From Paraburkholderia phosphatilytica (lineage in GTDB: Bacteria; Pseudomonadota; Gammaproteobacteria; Burkholderiales; Burkholderiaceae), in the NCBI RefSeq assembly GCF_003443895.1, contig NZ_QQOA01000004.1, positions 62,001 to 126,000 of the forward strand: a DNA stretch of 64,000 nucleotides, read 5' to 3'. The number at the start of each line of letters is the position of its first letter. Position 1 is the first letter of the stretch. Position numbers and translations under genes: made by a program. Positions 56,429-64,000 of this stretch are shown one piece after another. The notes below the pieces were generated by a model that was not told the origin of the DNA, ran no database searches, and was given only the letters and a program-made list of their open reading frames with translations.

Positions 56429-57889
56429 ATGCAAACCGATTCCAGCTTCACCTTCGTCCTGTTCGGCGGCACGGGCGATCTCGCCATGCGCAAGATCCTG
56501 CCGGCTCTGTATGAAGCGCATCGTGCGGGCATGCTCGCCGAAGGCGGCAAGATCGTCGGCGTCGCGCGTCATGCGGACGACCTCTCGGGCTACCTCCAGT
56601 GGGTCGAAGAGCACGTCAAGCCGCACGTGTCGAAGAACGGTCTCGACGAAGCCGCGTGGAAGAGCTTCGTTGCCCGTATCGATTACGTCCGCATCGACCT
56701 CAGCAAGGCTGAAGATTTCGTGCTGCTGCGCGACGCCGTGGACAAACTCGCGGGCATCCGCGTGTTCTATCTCGCCACCGGTCCGTCGCTGTTCGTGCCG
56801 ATCTGCCGCGCGCTCGCTTCTGTGGGTCTCAACGAAAACTCGCGCATCGTGCTCGAGAAACCGCTCGGCTACGACCTGCGTTCGTCGAACGCGATCAACG
56901 ACGCGGTCGGCGAGATCTTCGCGGAAGAGCAGATCTACCGGATCGACCACTACCTCGGCAAAGAGCCGGTGCAGAACCTGCTCGCGCTGCGCTTCGGCAA
57001 TGCGCTCTTCGAGCCGCTGTGGCGCCGCGAGTGGGTGGAGAGCATCCAGATCACGATCGCCGAAGAGCTCGGCGTGGAAGCGCGCGGCGACTTCTACGAC
57101 AACACCGGCGCGCTGCGCGACATGGTGCAGAACCATTTGCTGCAGCTGCTTTCCATCGTCGCGATGGAGCCGCCGCACTCGATGGATTCTGATTCGGTCC
57201 GCGACGAAAAGCTGCGCGTGCTGCGCGCGCTGAAGCCGATCGACGAGCGCGACATCTCGAAGGTCGCGGTGCGCGGCCAGTATCACGCGGGCACGATCCG
57301 CGGCCAGTCGGTGCCGGCCTATGCGACCGAGCACGGCGTGAAGCCGCAGAGCAGCACCGAGACCTTCGTCGCGCTGAAGGTGGAGATCGAGAACTGGCGC
57401 TGGTCCGGCGTGCCGTTCTTCCTGCGCACCGGCAAGCGGCTCGCCGATCGCGTCGCGGAGATCGTCGTCAACTTCCGGCCGGTGCCGCATTCGGCGCTGG
57501 GCCCGACGGCGCTGCGCGCGGGTTCGAACCGCCTCGTGATCCGCCTGCAGCCGAACGAAACGATCCGGCTCTACTGCCTTGCGAAGCAGCCGGGCGAAGG
57601 CATGAACCTGTCGAGCGTGCACCTCGACCTCGCGTTCGACCAGTTCTTCCGCGAAGGTCAGATGGAGGCGTATCAGCGTCTGCTGCTCGACGTGATCAAC
57701 GGTCGCCTCGCACTCTTCGTGCGCCGCGACGAACAGGAAGCCGCGTGGACGTGGGTCGAGCCGATCCTGAACGAATGGTCCGGCTCGACGCGTCCGCCGA
57801 AACCGTACGCGGCAGGCACGTGGGGGCCGGCCGCGTCGAGCGCGATGCTCGCGCAGCACGGCACCTGCTGGCTCGAGGAAGAGAACTGA
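56429..57889 (+). CDS. zwf: Glucose-6-phosphate dehydrogenase
   Basis: Oxidises glucose-6-phosphate to 6-phosphogluconolactone with NADP+ or NAD+, the entry to the Entner-Doudoroff and pentose-phosphate routes. The 486-residue product has the Rossmann motif FGGTGDLAMRKILPAL near residues 12-27, the active-site RIDHYLGKE (about residue 170, with the base histidine) and EKPLGYDL. First gene of zwf-pgl-glk, with a HexR-type operator 81 bases upstream. It lies 151 bp before pgl; a weak hairpin region there may partly terminate transcription. Confidence 0.97.
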   Translation: MQTDSSFTFVLFGGTGDLAMRKILPALYEAHRAGMLAEGGKIVGVARHADDLSGYLQWVEEHVKPHVSKNGLDEAAWKSFVARIDYVRIDLSKAEDFVLLRDAVDKLAGIRVFYLATGPSLFVPICRALASVGLNENSRIVLEKPLGYDLRSSNAINDAVGEIFAEEQIYRIDHYLGKEPVQNLLALRFGNALFEPLWRREWVESIQITIAEELGVEARGDFYDNTGALRDMVQNHLLQLLSIVAMEPPHSMDSDSVRDEKLRVLRALKPIDERDISKVAVRGQYHAGTIRGQSVPAYATEHGVKPQSSTETFVALKVEIENWRWSGVPFFLRTGKRLADRVAEIVVNFRPVPHSALGPTALRAGSNRLVIRLQPNETIRLYCLAKQPGEGMNLSSVHLDLAFDQFFREGQMEAYQRLLLDVINGRLALFVRRDEQEAAWTWVEPILNEWSGSTRPPKPYAAGTWGPAASSAMLAQHGTCWLEEEN

Positions 57890-58040
57890 ACCGTTGCAAC
57901 TTACCGGTTCGACCGGCCGCATCGCAGTGGCGCCTCCCCCAGGGCGCGCCCTTTTTTGCCCCGCGGCGCGTGTGGGGCACACTAGCGGTTGATGCCGCGA
58001 TGCATTCCCCAGACCAACAAAAAAGCAGCATGGAGGAGAA

Positions 58041-58745
58041 GTGATCCAGCTTCACACGTTCGACGATCAGCGCGCCCAGTCCGACGCGCTGGCGAAGGCG
58101 ACAGGCGACGCGTTGCAGGCGTGCCTCGCCGCCCGCGCTGGGGCGGCCAATCCCGCGCAGCGCCACGTGACGCTTGCAGTGTCGGGCGGCAGCAGTCCGC
58201 GTCCGTTTCTGCAGACGTTGTCCACGCAGACCTTCGACTGGCCGCGCATCGATGTGACGCTCGTCGACGACCGGTGGGTACCCGACACCGATCCCGACAG
58301 CAATTCGCGTTTCGCGCACGAATACATGCTGCAGAATGCAGCCGCGCAAGCGAGGTTCCGCCCGCTCGTCGACATCAGCCAGCCGCTCGAAGCGTGGGTC
58401 GCCGCGCTCAATCGCGACGCCACGCGCAAGCTGCCCGACGTCGCCGTGCTCGGCATGGGCGAAGACGGCCACACCGCGTCGATCTTCGCGGACGCGCCCG
58501 AATGGGACGTCGCGATCACCACGCAGGACCACTTCGTCGCCGTGCATCCCGGCGCGGCGCCGCATGCGCGCATCAGTTGGTCGATGTCCGCCCTCAAGCG
58601 GATCGACCGGCTCTTTTTGCTGATTGCCGGCCAGAAAAAGCTCGACGTGCTGAACGCAGCCGTCGCGGCACCACAAAAAAATGCCATCTCGACGCTGGCG
58701 AACGACAAAGGAGTGAAACTCGATGTCTACTGGTGTGCAAACTAA
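58041..58745 (+). CDS. pgl: 6-Phosphogluconolactonase
   Basis: Hydrolyses 6-phosphogluconolactone to 6-phosphogluconate. The 234-residue product has [16 protein letters not shown], the catalytic-region [10 protein letters not shown] and [13 protein letters not shown]. The family is related to NagB. The start is GTG 58041, with a strong GGAGGAGAA directly upstream. Its last 23 bases overlap the start of glk, so the two are translationally coupled. Confidence 0.96.
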   Translation: MIQLHTFDDQRAQSDALAKATGDALQACLAARAGAANPAQRHVTLAVSGGSSPRPFLQTLSTQTFDWPRIDVTLVDDRWVPDTDPDSNSRFAHEYMLQNAAAQARFRPLVDISQPLEAWVAALNRDATRKLPDVAVLGMGEDGHTASIFADAPEWDVAITTQDHFVAVHPGAAPHARISWSMSALKRIDRLFLLIAGQKKLDVLNAAVAAPQKNAISTLANDKGVKLDVYWCAN

Positions 58746-60639
58746 AGCGGCCCCCGCGCAGGGGCAGCACGCCGACGGACCGAGGTTGCTCGCCGACATC
58801 GGCGGCACCAATGCGCGTTTCGCGCTCGAGATGAGCCCGGGCGACATCTCGCACGTGATGATCTATCCGTGCGCCGAGTATCCCGGCGTGCAGGACGTGA
58901 TCCGCAAGTATCTGAAGGACACCAAGATCGGCCGCGTGAACCATGCGGCGATCGCGATCGCGAATCCGGTCGACGGCGATCAGGTCAAGATGACCAATCA
59001 CGACTGGACCTTCTCGATCGAGGCGACGCGCCGCGCGCTCGGCTTCGACACGCTGCTCGTCGTCAACGACTTCACCGCGCTCGCGATGGCGCTGCCGGGC
59101 CTCACCGACGCGCAGCGCGTGCAGGTGGGCGGCGGCTCGCGCCGGCAGAACAGCGTGATCGGCCTGCTCGGGCCGGGCACCGGCATGGGCGTGTCGGGCC
59201 TGATTCCGGCGGACGACCGCTGGATCGCGCTCGGCAGCGAAGGCGGCCACGCAACCTTCGCGCCGATGGACGAGCGCGAAGACCTCGTGATGCAGTACGC
59301 GCGCAAGAAATGGCCGCACGTGTCGTTCGAACGCGTGGCGGCCGGGCCCGGCATCGAGGTGATCTATCGCGCGCTCGCCGCGCGCGACAAGAAGCGCGTG
59401 CCGGCCCACATCGAGGTGGCGGACATCTCGAAGAAGGCGCTGGAAGGCGATGCGCTCGCGGCGGAAGCCGTGGACTGCTTCTGCGGCATTCTCGGCACCT
59501 TCGCCGGCAACATCGCGGTGACGCTCGGCGCGCTCGGCGGCATCTACATTGGCGGCGGCGTGGTGCCGCGCCTCGGCGAGTTCTTCGCGCGTTCGTCGTT
59601 CCGCGCGCGCTTCGAAGCGAAGGGCCGCTTCGAGAACTACCTGAAGAACATCCCGACCTACGTGATCACCGCCGAATACCCGGCGTTCCTCGGCGTGTCC
59701 GCGATCCTCGCGGAGCAGCTGTCGAGCCGCGCGGGCGGCAGCTCGTCCGCGGTGTTCGAGCGCATTCGTCAGATGCGCGATGCGCTGACGCCGGCTGAGC
59801 GCCGCGTCGCGGACCTCGCGCTGAACCATCCGCGCTCGATCATCAACGACCCGATCGTCGACATCGCGCGCAAGGCCGACGTGAGCCAGCCGACCGTGAT
59901 CCGCTTCTGCCGCTCGCTCGGCTGCCAGGGGCTGTCCGACTTCAAGCTGAAGCTCGCGACGGGCCTGACCGGCACGATTCCGGTGAGCCACAGCCAGGTG
60001 CATCTCGGCGACACCGCGACCGACTTCGGCGCGAAGGTGCTCGACAACACCGTGTCGGCGATCCTGCAGCTGCGCGAGCATCTGAACTTCGAGCACGTCG
60101 AGCAGGCGATCGATCTGCTCAACAGCGCGCGCCGCATCGAGTTCTACGGTCTCGGCAACTCGAACATCGTCGCGCAGGACGCGCACTACAAGTTCTTCCG
60201 CTTCGGCATTCCGACCATCGCGTACGGCGACCTGTATATGCAGGCGGCGTCGGCGGCGCTGCTCGGCAAGGGCGACGTGATCGTCGCGGTGTCGAAGTCG
60301 GGCCGCGCGCCGGAACTGCTGCGCGTGCTCGACGTCGCGATGCAGGCCGGCGCGAAGGTGATCGCGATCACGTCGAGCAATACGCCGCTCGCGAAGCGCG
60401 CAACCGTGGCGCTGGAGACCGACCACATAGAGATTCGCGAATCCCAGCTGTCGATGATCTCGCGCGTGCTGCATCTGCTGATGATCGACATCCTCGCGGT
60501 GGGCGTCGCGATCCGCCGCGCGGCGCCGGACGCGGAGCTGAGCGAGACCGTCTCGCGCGCGCGCGACAGCGGGGACGACGATGCATCTGCGGTGCTCGAC
60601 TGGCTGAGTCACGGCGCCGCGTATTCCGCGAAGGACTGA
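58723..60639 (+). CDS. glk: Glucokinase fused to a HexR/RpiR-type transcriptional regulator
   Basis: A 638-residue two-part protein. Residues about 1-335 are bacterial glucokinase: [13 protein letters not shown] (phosphate loop), [19 protein letters not shown] with the catalytic aspartate and [12 protein letters not shown]. Residues about 345-638 are an RpiR-family regulator: a helix-turn-helix ([24 protein letters not shown], near 376-399) then a SIS sugar-phosphate-binding domain ([29 protein letters not shown]). The regulator half resembles HexR, whose ligand is KDPG in pseudomonads. The fusion is common in Burkholderia. It probably controls zwf-pgl-glk and perhaps gtsABCD. The start ATG 58723 has AGGAG about 9 bases upstream, inside pgl. 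Confidence 0.95.
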   Translation: MSTGVQTKAAPAQGQHADGPRLLADIGGTNARFALEMSPGDISHVMIYPCAEYPGVQDVIRKYLKDTKIGRVNHAAIAIANPVDGDQVKMTNHDWTFSIEATRRALGFDTLLVVNDFTALAMALPGLTDAQRVQVGGGSRRQNSVIGLLGPGTGMGVSGLIPADDRWIALGSEGGHATFAPMDEREDLVMQYARKKWPHVSFERVAAGPGIEVIYRALAARDKKRVPAHIEVADISKKALEGDALAAEAVDCFCGILGTFAGNIAVTLGALGGIYIGGGVVPRLGEFFARSSFRARFEAKGRFENYLKNIPTYVITAEYPAFLGVSAILAEQLSSRAGGSSSAVFERIRQMRDALTPAERRVADLALNHPRSIINDPIVDIARKADVSQPTVIRFCRSLGCQGLSDFKLKLATGLTGTIPVSHSQVHLGDTATDFGAKVLDNTVSAILQLREHLNFEHVEQAIDLLNSARRIEFYGLGNSNIVAQDAHYKFFRFGIPTIAYGDLYMQAASAALLGKGDVIVAVSKSGRAPELLRVLDVAMQAGAKVIAITSSNTPLAKRATVALETDHIEIRESQLSMISRVLHLLMIDILAVGVAIRRAAPDAELSETVSRARDSGDDDASAVLDWLSHGAAYSAKD

Positions 60640-60675
60640 GCTGCGCCTCGCTGCAAACGCTGAGCCGTAAAAAAT

Positions 60676-60710
60676 AACGCCTGACGTTCGATCGAACGTC
60701 AGGCGTTTTT
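60676..60710. terminator. Bidirectional terminator between glk and the efflux gene
   Basis: A perfect 32-base palindrome (AACGCCTGACGTTCGA and its inverse) flanked by T runs on both strands. It can end transcription from glk on the right and from the convergent efflux gene on the left. Confidence 0.85.
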
Positions 60711-60758
60711 CATTTCATCGGGTGATGCGCGAGTCCACCGCGCCTGCTCGCCAGCGAA

Positions 60759-61979
60759 TCACGCCGCAAGCGACGGCGCCGGCCGCCCATGCCAGCGCTG
60801 CACGAGTGCGCGGCCCGCGAAGCACAGCACGCCGGTCACGCCGATCGTCATGCCCATGCCCTGCGGCGTGTTGCCGTGCCAGACGCCGACCATCACGCTC
60901 GCGAGCGCGCCCAGCGCGAGCTGCACCGCGCCGAATACCGCGGCCGCGGCGCCGGCATTGTGCGGATAGCGGTGCATCAGCTCCGTCGTGCAGTTCGCCG
61001 ACAGCACACCGACCGTGCCGACCACGAAGAACAGCCCGGCGACGATCGACCGCAGCCCGCCCCACCCCGCGAGACACACCACCGCGACGAACAGCGACGC
61101 GACCACGCTGACGAGCGACGCCGCCGAGATGATCCGCATCGGTCCGAACTGATGCACGAAGCGCGTGTTCAGGAAGTTGCCGGCCATGATGCCGATGATG
61201 TTGAGGCCGAACAGGAACCCATAGTGCTGCGCCGACACGTGGAAGTACTCGATGTACACGAACGGCGTCGCGGTGATGTACGCGAACATCGACGCGAACG
61301 CCATGCCGCCGCACAGCATGTGCCCCCACGCGACCGGATCGCGCACGAGGCGGCCATACGCGGCGAACGACTGCAGCACCGCGCCGCCCGCGCGCTTTTC
61401 CTTCGGCCAGGTTTCTGGCACGCGCAGGAACGCCGTGACCGCGCACAGCGCACCGAACGCCGTCAGCACCGCGAACACCACGCGCCAGCCGCCCAGCAGC
61501 AGCAACTGCCCGCCGATCAGCGGTGCGAGCAGCGGGCCGATCGACGTGACGATGGACAGCATCGACAGCACGCGGGCGGCGTCGGTGGTGTCGTGCGCGT
61601 CGCGGGCGATCGCGCGCGCGAGCACGGACGCCGCGCCCGCGCCGAGCGCCTGCACGAAGCGGAACGACACCAGCGTGCCGATCGACGGCGACACGAGACA
61701 CGCGACGCTTGCCAGCACATACATCGCGATGCCGCCGAGCAGCACGGGCCGGCGTCCATACGAGTCCGACAGCGGACCGTATAGCAGCATGCCCAGCGAA
61801 AAGCCCAGCATGAAGCTCGTGAGCGTGGCCTGCGCGGCCTCCGCGCTGACGTTGAACGCGGTCGTGATCGATGGCAGGCTCGGCAGATACATGTCGATCG
61901 AGATCGGGCCGCACGCGGCGAGCGCACCGAGCAACAGGATCAGCCGGCCATCGGGCCGGCGTCGCGTGGGTTCAGACAT
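60759..61979 (-). CDS. MFS multidrug efflux transporter, Bcr/CflA family
   Basis: A 406-residue 12-helix drug/H+ antiporter. Typical Bcr/CflA features are the N-terminal ACGPISIDMYLPSLPSI with the conserved aspartate in helix 1, loop 2-3 GPLSDSYGRRPVLLGG, and the FVQALGAGAASVLARAIARD motif. I chose ATG 61979 (MSEPTRRRPDG). Relatives confer resistance to bicyclomycin, chloramphenicol or sulfonamides or export peptides and cysteine; the natural substrate is unknown. Confidence 0.92.
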   Translation of the reverse strand: MSEPTRRRPDGRLILLLGALAACGPISIDMYLPSLPSITTAFNVSAEAAQATLTSFMLGFSLGMLLYGPLSDSYGRRPVLLGGIAMYVLASVACLVSPSIGTLVSFRFVQALGAGAASVLARAIARDAHDTTDAARVLSMLSIVTSIGPLLAPLIGGQLLLLGGWRVVFAVLTAFGALCAVTAFLRVPETWPKEKRAGGAVLQSFAAYGRLVRDPVAWGHMLCGGMAFASMFAYITATPFVYIEYFHVSAQHYGFLFGLNIIGIMAGNFLNTRFVHQFGPMRIISAASLVSVVASLFVAVVCLAGWGGLRSIVAGLFFVVGTVGVLSANCTTELMHRYPHNAGAAAAVFGAVQLALGALASVMVGVWHGNTPQGMGMTIGVTGVLCFAGRALVQRWHGRPAPSLAA

Positions 61980-62143
61980 GGGAATCCGTGTGAGGCAATC
62001 CGCGGGCACAGGAGGCGCCTCGCGGACAGGTTGGGCGCGGCAAAGCGCGCGGATCGATACGTCATTGTACGCGACGCTTTCGAGCGGTTAAGCTGCCGCT
62101 TTCCGACCATCCGTGCCTTTCCGCCTGCGCGCGCAACCGAACG

Positions 62144-62608
62144 ATGACTGCCTTCCTGCTGATCTGGAGCCCCAAAAAATGGCCATGGCCCGAACTGCCG
62201 GACATCGCGAAACGCGTGGCCGCCGGCGAGGCCGTCGCCGACGTATGGGGCTGCGGATTCGCGCGCGGCATCCTGCCCGGTGACCGGGTGTTCCTGCATC
62301 GCGTCGCGCAGGAACCGAAGGGCGTGTTCGGCTCCGGCTGGGTCACGCGCGCGCCGTACGAAGTGCCCGATCCGTCGACGAAACGAGGCTACCGGCTGTG
62401 CATCGAGTTCGTCTACGACTGGCTCGTCGACGCGCGCACGGCGCCCGTGATTCCGCGCGACGCGTTGCGGGTGCATCCGTTCTCCGTGCAGACCTGGGAC
62501 GCGCAGTCGTCCGGCACTGTGATCAAGCCGATCGCGGAAGGCGCGCTCGAGAAGCGCTGGGCGGAGCTGACCGGCCGGCGGCCGCGACCCGTTGCCGCGG
62601 CAGACTGA
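62144..62608 (+). CDS. EVE/PUA-like domain protein
   Basis: A 154-residue protein. [52 protein letters not shown] and the C-terminal [10 protein letters not shown] follow the order of the EVE (PUA-like) domain, a fold that recognises modified bases and often occurs at the N-terminus of HNH nucleases. No nuclease domain is attached. It stands between a drug exporter (divergent) and hemL. The start ATG 62144 has no strong ribosome-binding site. Family placement is from memory of the pattern, so moderate certainty. Confidence 0.65.
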   Translation: MTAFLLIWSPKKWPWPELPDIAKRVAAGEAVADVWGCGFARGILPGDRVFLHRVAQEPKGVFGSGWVTRAPYEVPDPSTKRGYRLCIEFVYDWLVDARTAPVIPRDALRVHPFSVQTWDAQSSGTVIKPIAEGALEKRWAELTGRRPRPVAAAD

Positions 62609-62658
62609 AGCCGCTTTGCCGCAGCGCGCGACTGCCGGCCCGTCCCGTGCGAGTCCGG

Positions 62659-62664
62659 TACAAT
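62659..62664 (+). promoter_or_regulatory. Putative -10 box of hemL
   Basis: TACAAT, 147 bases before the hemL start; no good -35 is visible. Confidence 0.35.
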
Positions 62665-62810
62665 TTCAGGCAAACCAGTCCAGCTGCTGCGGTGCGCCAT
62701 CGGTTCAGCCGGGCGCGCACGGATGTCGCGACGATCGCGCTCACCCAGGGTCCGCACGATCGCTCCACCGTCGCGCAGCTACGCCTCTCCATTCGTCAGG
62801 TTCGATTGCC

Positions 62811-64000
62811 ATGTCCAGAAATCAAGCACTCTTCGAACGCGCCCAGCTCACCATTCCGGGCGGCGTCAATTCGCCGGTGCGCGCCTTCCGTTCGGTCGGC
62901 GGCACGCCGCGCTTCATCGAACGCGCACAGGGGCCGTACTTCTGGGACGCCGATGACCAGCGTTATATCGACTACATCGGCTCGTGGGGGCCGATGATCC
63001 TCGGCCACGTGCATCCGGAAGTGCTCGAAGCCGTGCAGCGCGTGCTCGGCAACGGCTTCTCGTTCGGCGCGCCGACCGAAGCCGAAGTCGAGATCGCCGA
63101 GACGATCTGCAGGCTGATGCCGTCCATCGAACAGGTGCGGATGGTGTCGAGTGGCACCGAAGCGACGATGAGCGCGCTGCGCCTCGCGCGCGGCTTCACC
63201 GCGCGCAGCCGCATCGTCAAGTTCGAAGGCTGCTACCACGGCCATGCGGACAGCCTGCTCGTGAAAGCCGGCTCGGGTCTGCTGACCTTCGGCAATCCGA
63301 CTTCGGCCGGCGTGCCCGCGGACATCGCGAAGCACACCACCGTGCTCGAGTACAACAACATCGCGGCGCTCGAAGAAGCGTTCAAGGCATTCGGCAACGA
63401 GATCGCGTCGGTGATCGTCGAGCCGGTTGCCGGCAACATGAACCTCGTGCGCGCCACGCCCGAATTCCTCGCCGCGCTGCGCAGCCTGTGCAGCGAATAC
63501 GGCGCCGTGCTGATCTTCGACGAAGTGATGTGCGGGTTCCGCGTCGCGCTGGGCGGCGCGCAGCAGGTGTACGGCATCACGCCGGACCTCACGTGCCTCG
63601 GCAAGGTGATCGGCGGCGGCATGCCGGCGGCCGCGTTCGGCGGACGCCGCGACATCATGGCCCACCTCGCGCCGCTCGGCGGCGTCTATCAGGCCGGCAC
63701 GCTGTCGGGCAATCCGATCGCGATGGCCGCGGGCCTCAAGACGCTCGAACTGATCCAGGCGCCCGGCTTCTACGAACGCCTCACCACGCAGACCACGCGG
63801 CTCGTGCACGGTCTCGTCGCGGCCGCGCGCGAAGCGAAGGTGCCGTTCGCGGCGGATTCGCTCGGCGGCATGTTTGGCCTCTACTTCACCGGGAAGGTGC
63901 CGGAGAGCTTCGCCGACGTGACGAAGAGCGACATCGCGCGCTTCAACGCGTTCTTCCACAAGATGCTCGACGCGGGCGTGTACTTCGCGCCGTCGGCGTA
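62811..64000 (+). CDS. hemL: Glutamate-1-semialdehyde 2,1-aminomutase, 3'-truncated by window edge
   Basis: PLP enzyme that makes 5-aminolevulinate from glutamate-1-semialdehyde, the C5 route to tetrapyrroles. About 396 codons are present of the usual 427. The frame is open to the last base. Visible family blocks are [17 protein letters not shown] at the start, [18 protein letters not shown] (phosphate loop), [38 protein letters not shown] and [10 protein letters not shown] with the PLP lysine. The start ATG 62811 gives [11 protein letters not shown]. Confidence 0.97.
   Translation, partial: MSRNQALFERAQLTIPGGVNSPVRAFRSVGGTPRFIERAQGPYFWDADDQRYIDYIGSWGPMILGHVHPEVLEAVQRVLGNGFSFGAPTEAEVEIAETICRLMPSIEQVRMVSSGTEATMSALRLARGFTARSRIVKFEGCYHGHADSLLVKAGSGLLTFGNPTSAGVPADIAKHTTVLEYNNIAALEEAFKAFGNEIASVIVEPVAGNMNLVRATPEFLAALRSLCSEYGAVLIFDEVMCGFRVALGGAQQVYGITPDLTCLGKVIGGGMPAAAFGGRRDIMAHLAPLGGVYQAGTLSGNPIAMAAGLKTLELIQAPGFYERLTTQTTRLVHGLVAAAREAKVPFAADSLGGMFGLYFTGKVPESFADVTKSDIARFNAFFHKMLDAGVYFAPSA

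Overview
The window looks like a stretch of core chromosome from a high-GC betaproteobacterium of the Burkholderiaceae, most likely Burkholderia sensu lato (Paraburkholderia or Caballeronia are plausible). This rests on the gene content, strong third-position GC, a Burkholderia-type 16-strand porin, the yicC-gmk-rpoZ-spoT-greB order, minCDE, the gtsABCD/zwf/pgl/glk-hexR sugar cluster and a WXXGXW-repeat protein. I see no prophage, integrase, insertion sequence, rRNA operon or CRISPR array. Genes at both edges are cut: pepN lacks its 5' part and hemL its 3' part.

Layout. 1-3.3 kb: pepN, fbp (gluconeogenesis) and tRNA-Thr(CGU). 3.3-7.8 kb: a secreted CocE-type hydrolase and a LysR regulator divergent from an aldo/keto reductase. 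8.3-13.4 kb: a 49-residue ORF, a periplasmic chorismate mutase facing a DEDDh/GIY-YIG nuclease fusion, a cold-shock gene with a long leader, a small hypothetical gene, a candidate sRNA and a major porin. 13.5-21.9 kb: greB, two identical tRNA-Arg(ACG), spoT, rpoZ, gmk and yicC on the minus strand, divergent from rph-rdgB-hemW. 22-30.2 kb: tRNA-Ser(UGA), small membrane proteins, a TonB-C-like lipoprotein, an MHS-family transporter, waaC, a ClC antiporter and two tiny lipoproteins plus a WXXGXW protein. 30.3-33.2 kb: minE, minD, minC and a GNAT acetyltransferase. 33.4-38.5 kb: an amidohydrolase, an MFS transporter and a methionine aminopeptidase on one strand, then a patatin-like lipase.

38.5-51.4 kb: tRNA-Ser(CGA), serS, rarA, lolA, ftsK and trxB keep the order known from E. 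coli (trxB-ftsK-lolA-rarA-serS). A three-gene cassette (NCS1 transporter, guanidinobutyrase, LysR regulator) sits between rarA and lolA. An Smr-domain protein and a TRIC-like membrane protein follow trxB. 51.4-60.7 kb: a glucose uptake and catabolism module. gtsABCD (ABC importer) is transcribed away from zwf-pgl-glk, and the glk product is glucokinase fused to a HexR/RpiR-type regulator. A 19-bp palindrome matching the HexR operator pattern covers the probable zwf promoter, which suggests feedback control by the fusion protein. 60.7-64 kb: a Bcr/CflA efflux pump, an EVE/PUA-like protein and hemL.

Most of the window is ordinary core genome. The items most worth a second look are the minus-strand sRNA candidate at 11689-11772, the HexR-like operator with its fused glucokinase-regulator, the guanidinobutyrase cassette inside a conserved cell-division neighbourhood, and several very short genes that automatic annotation tends to miss.
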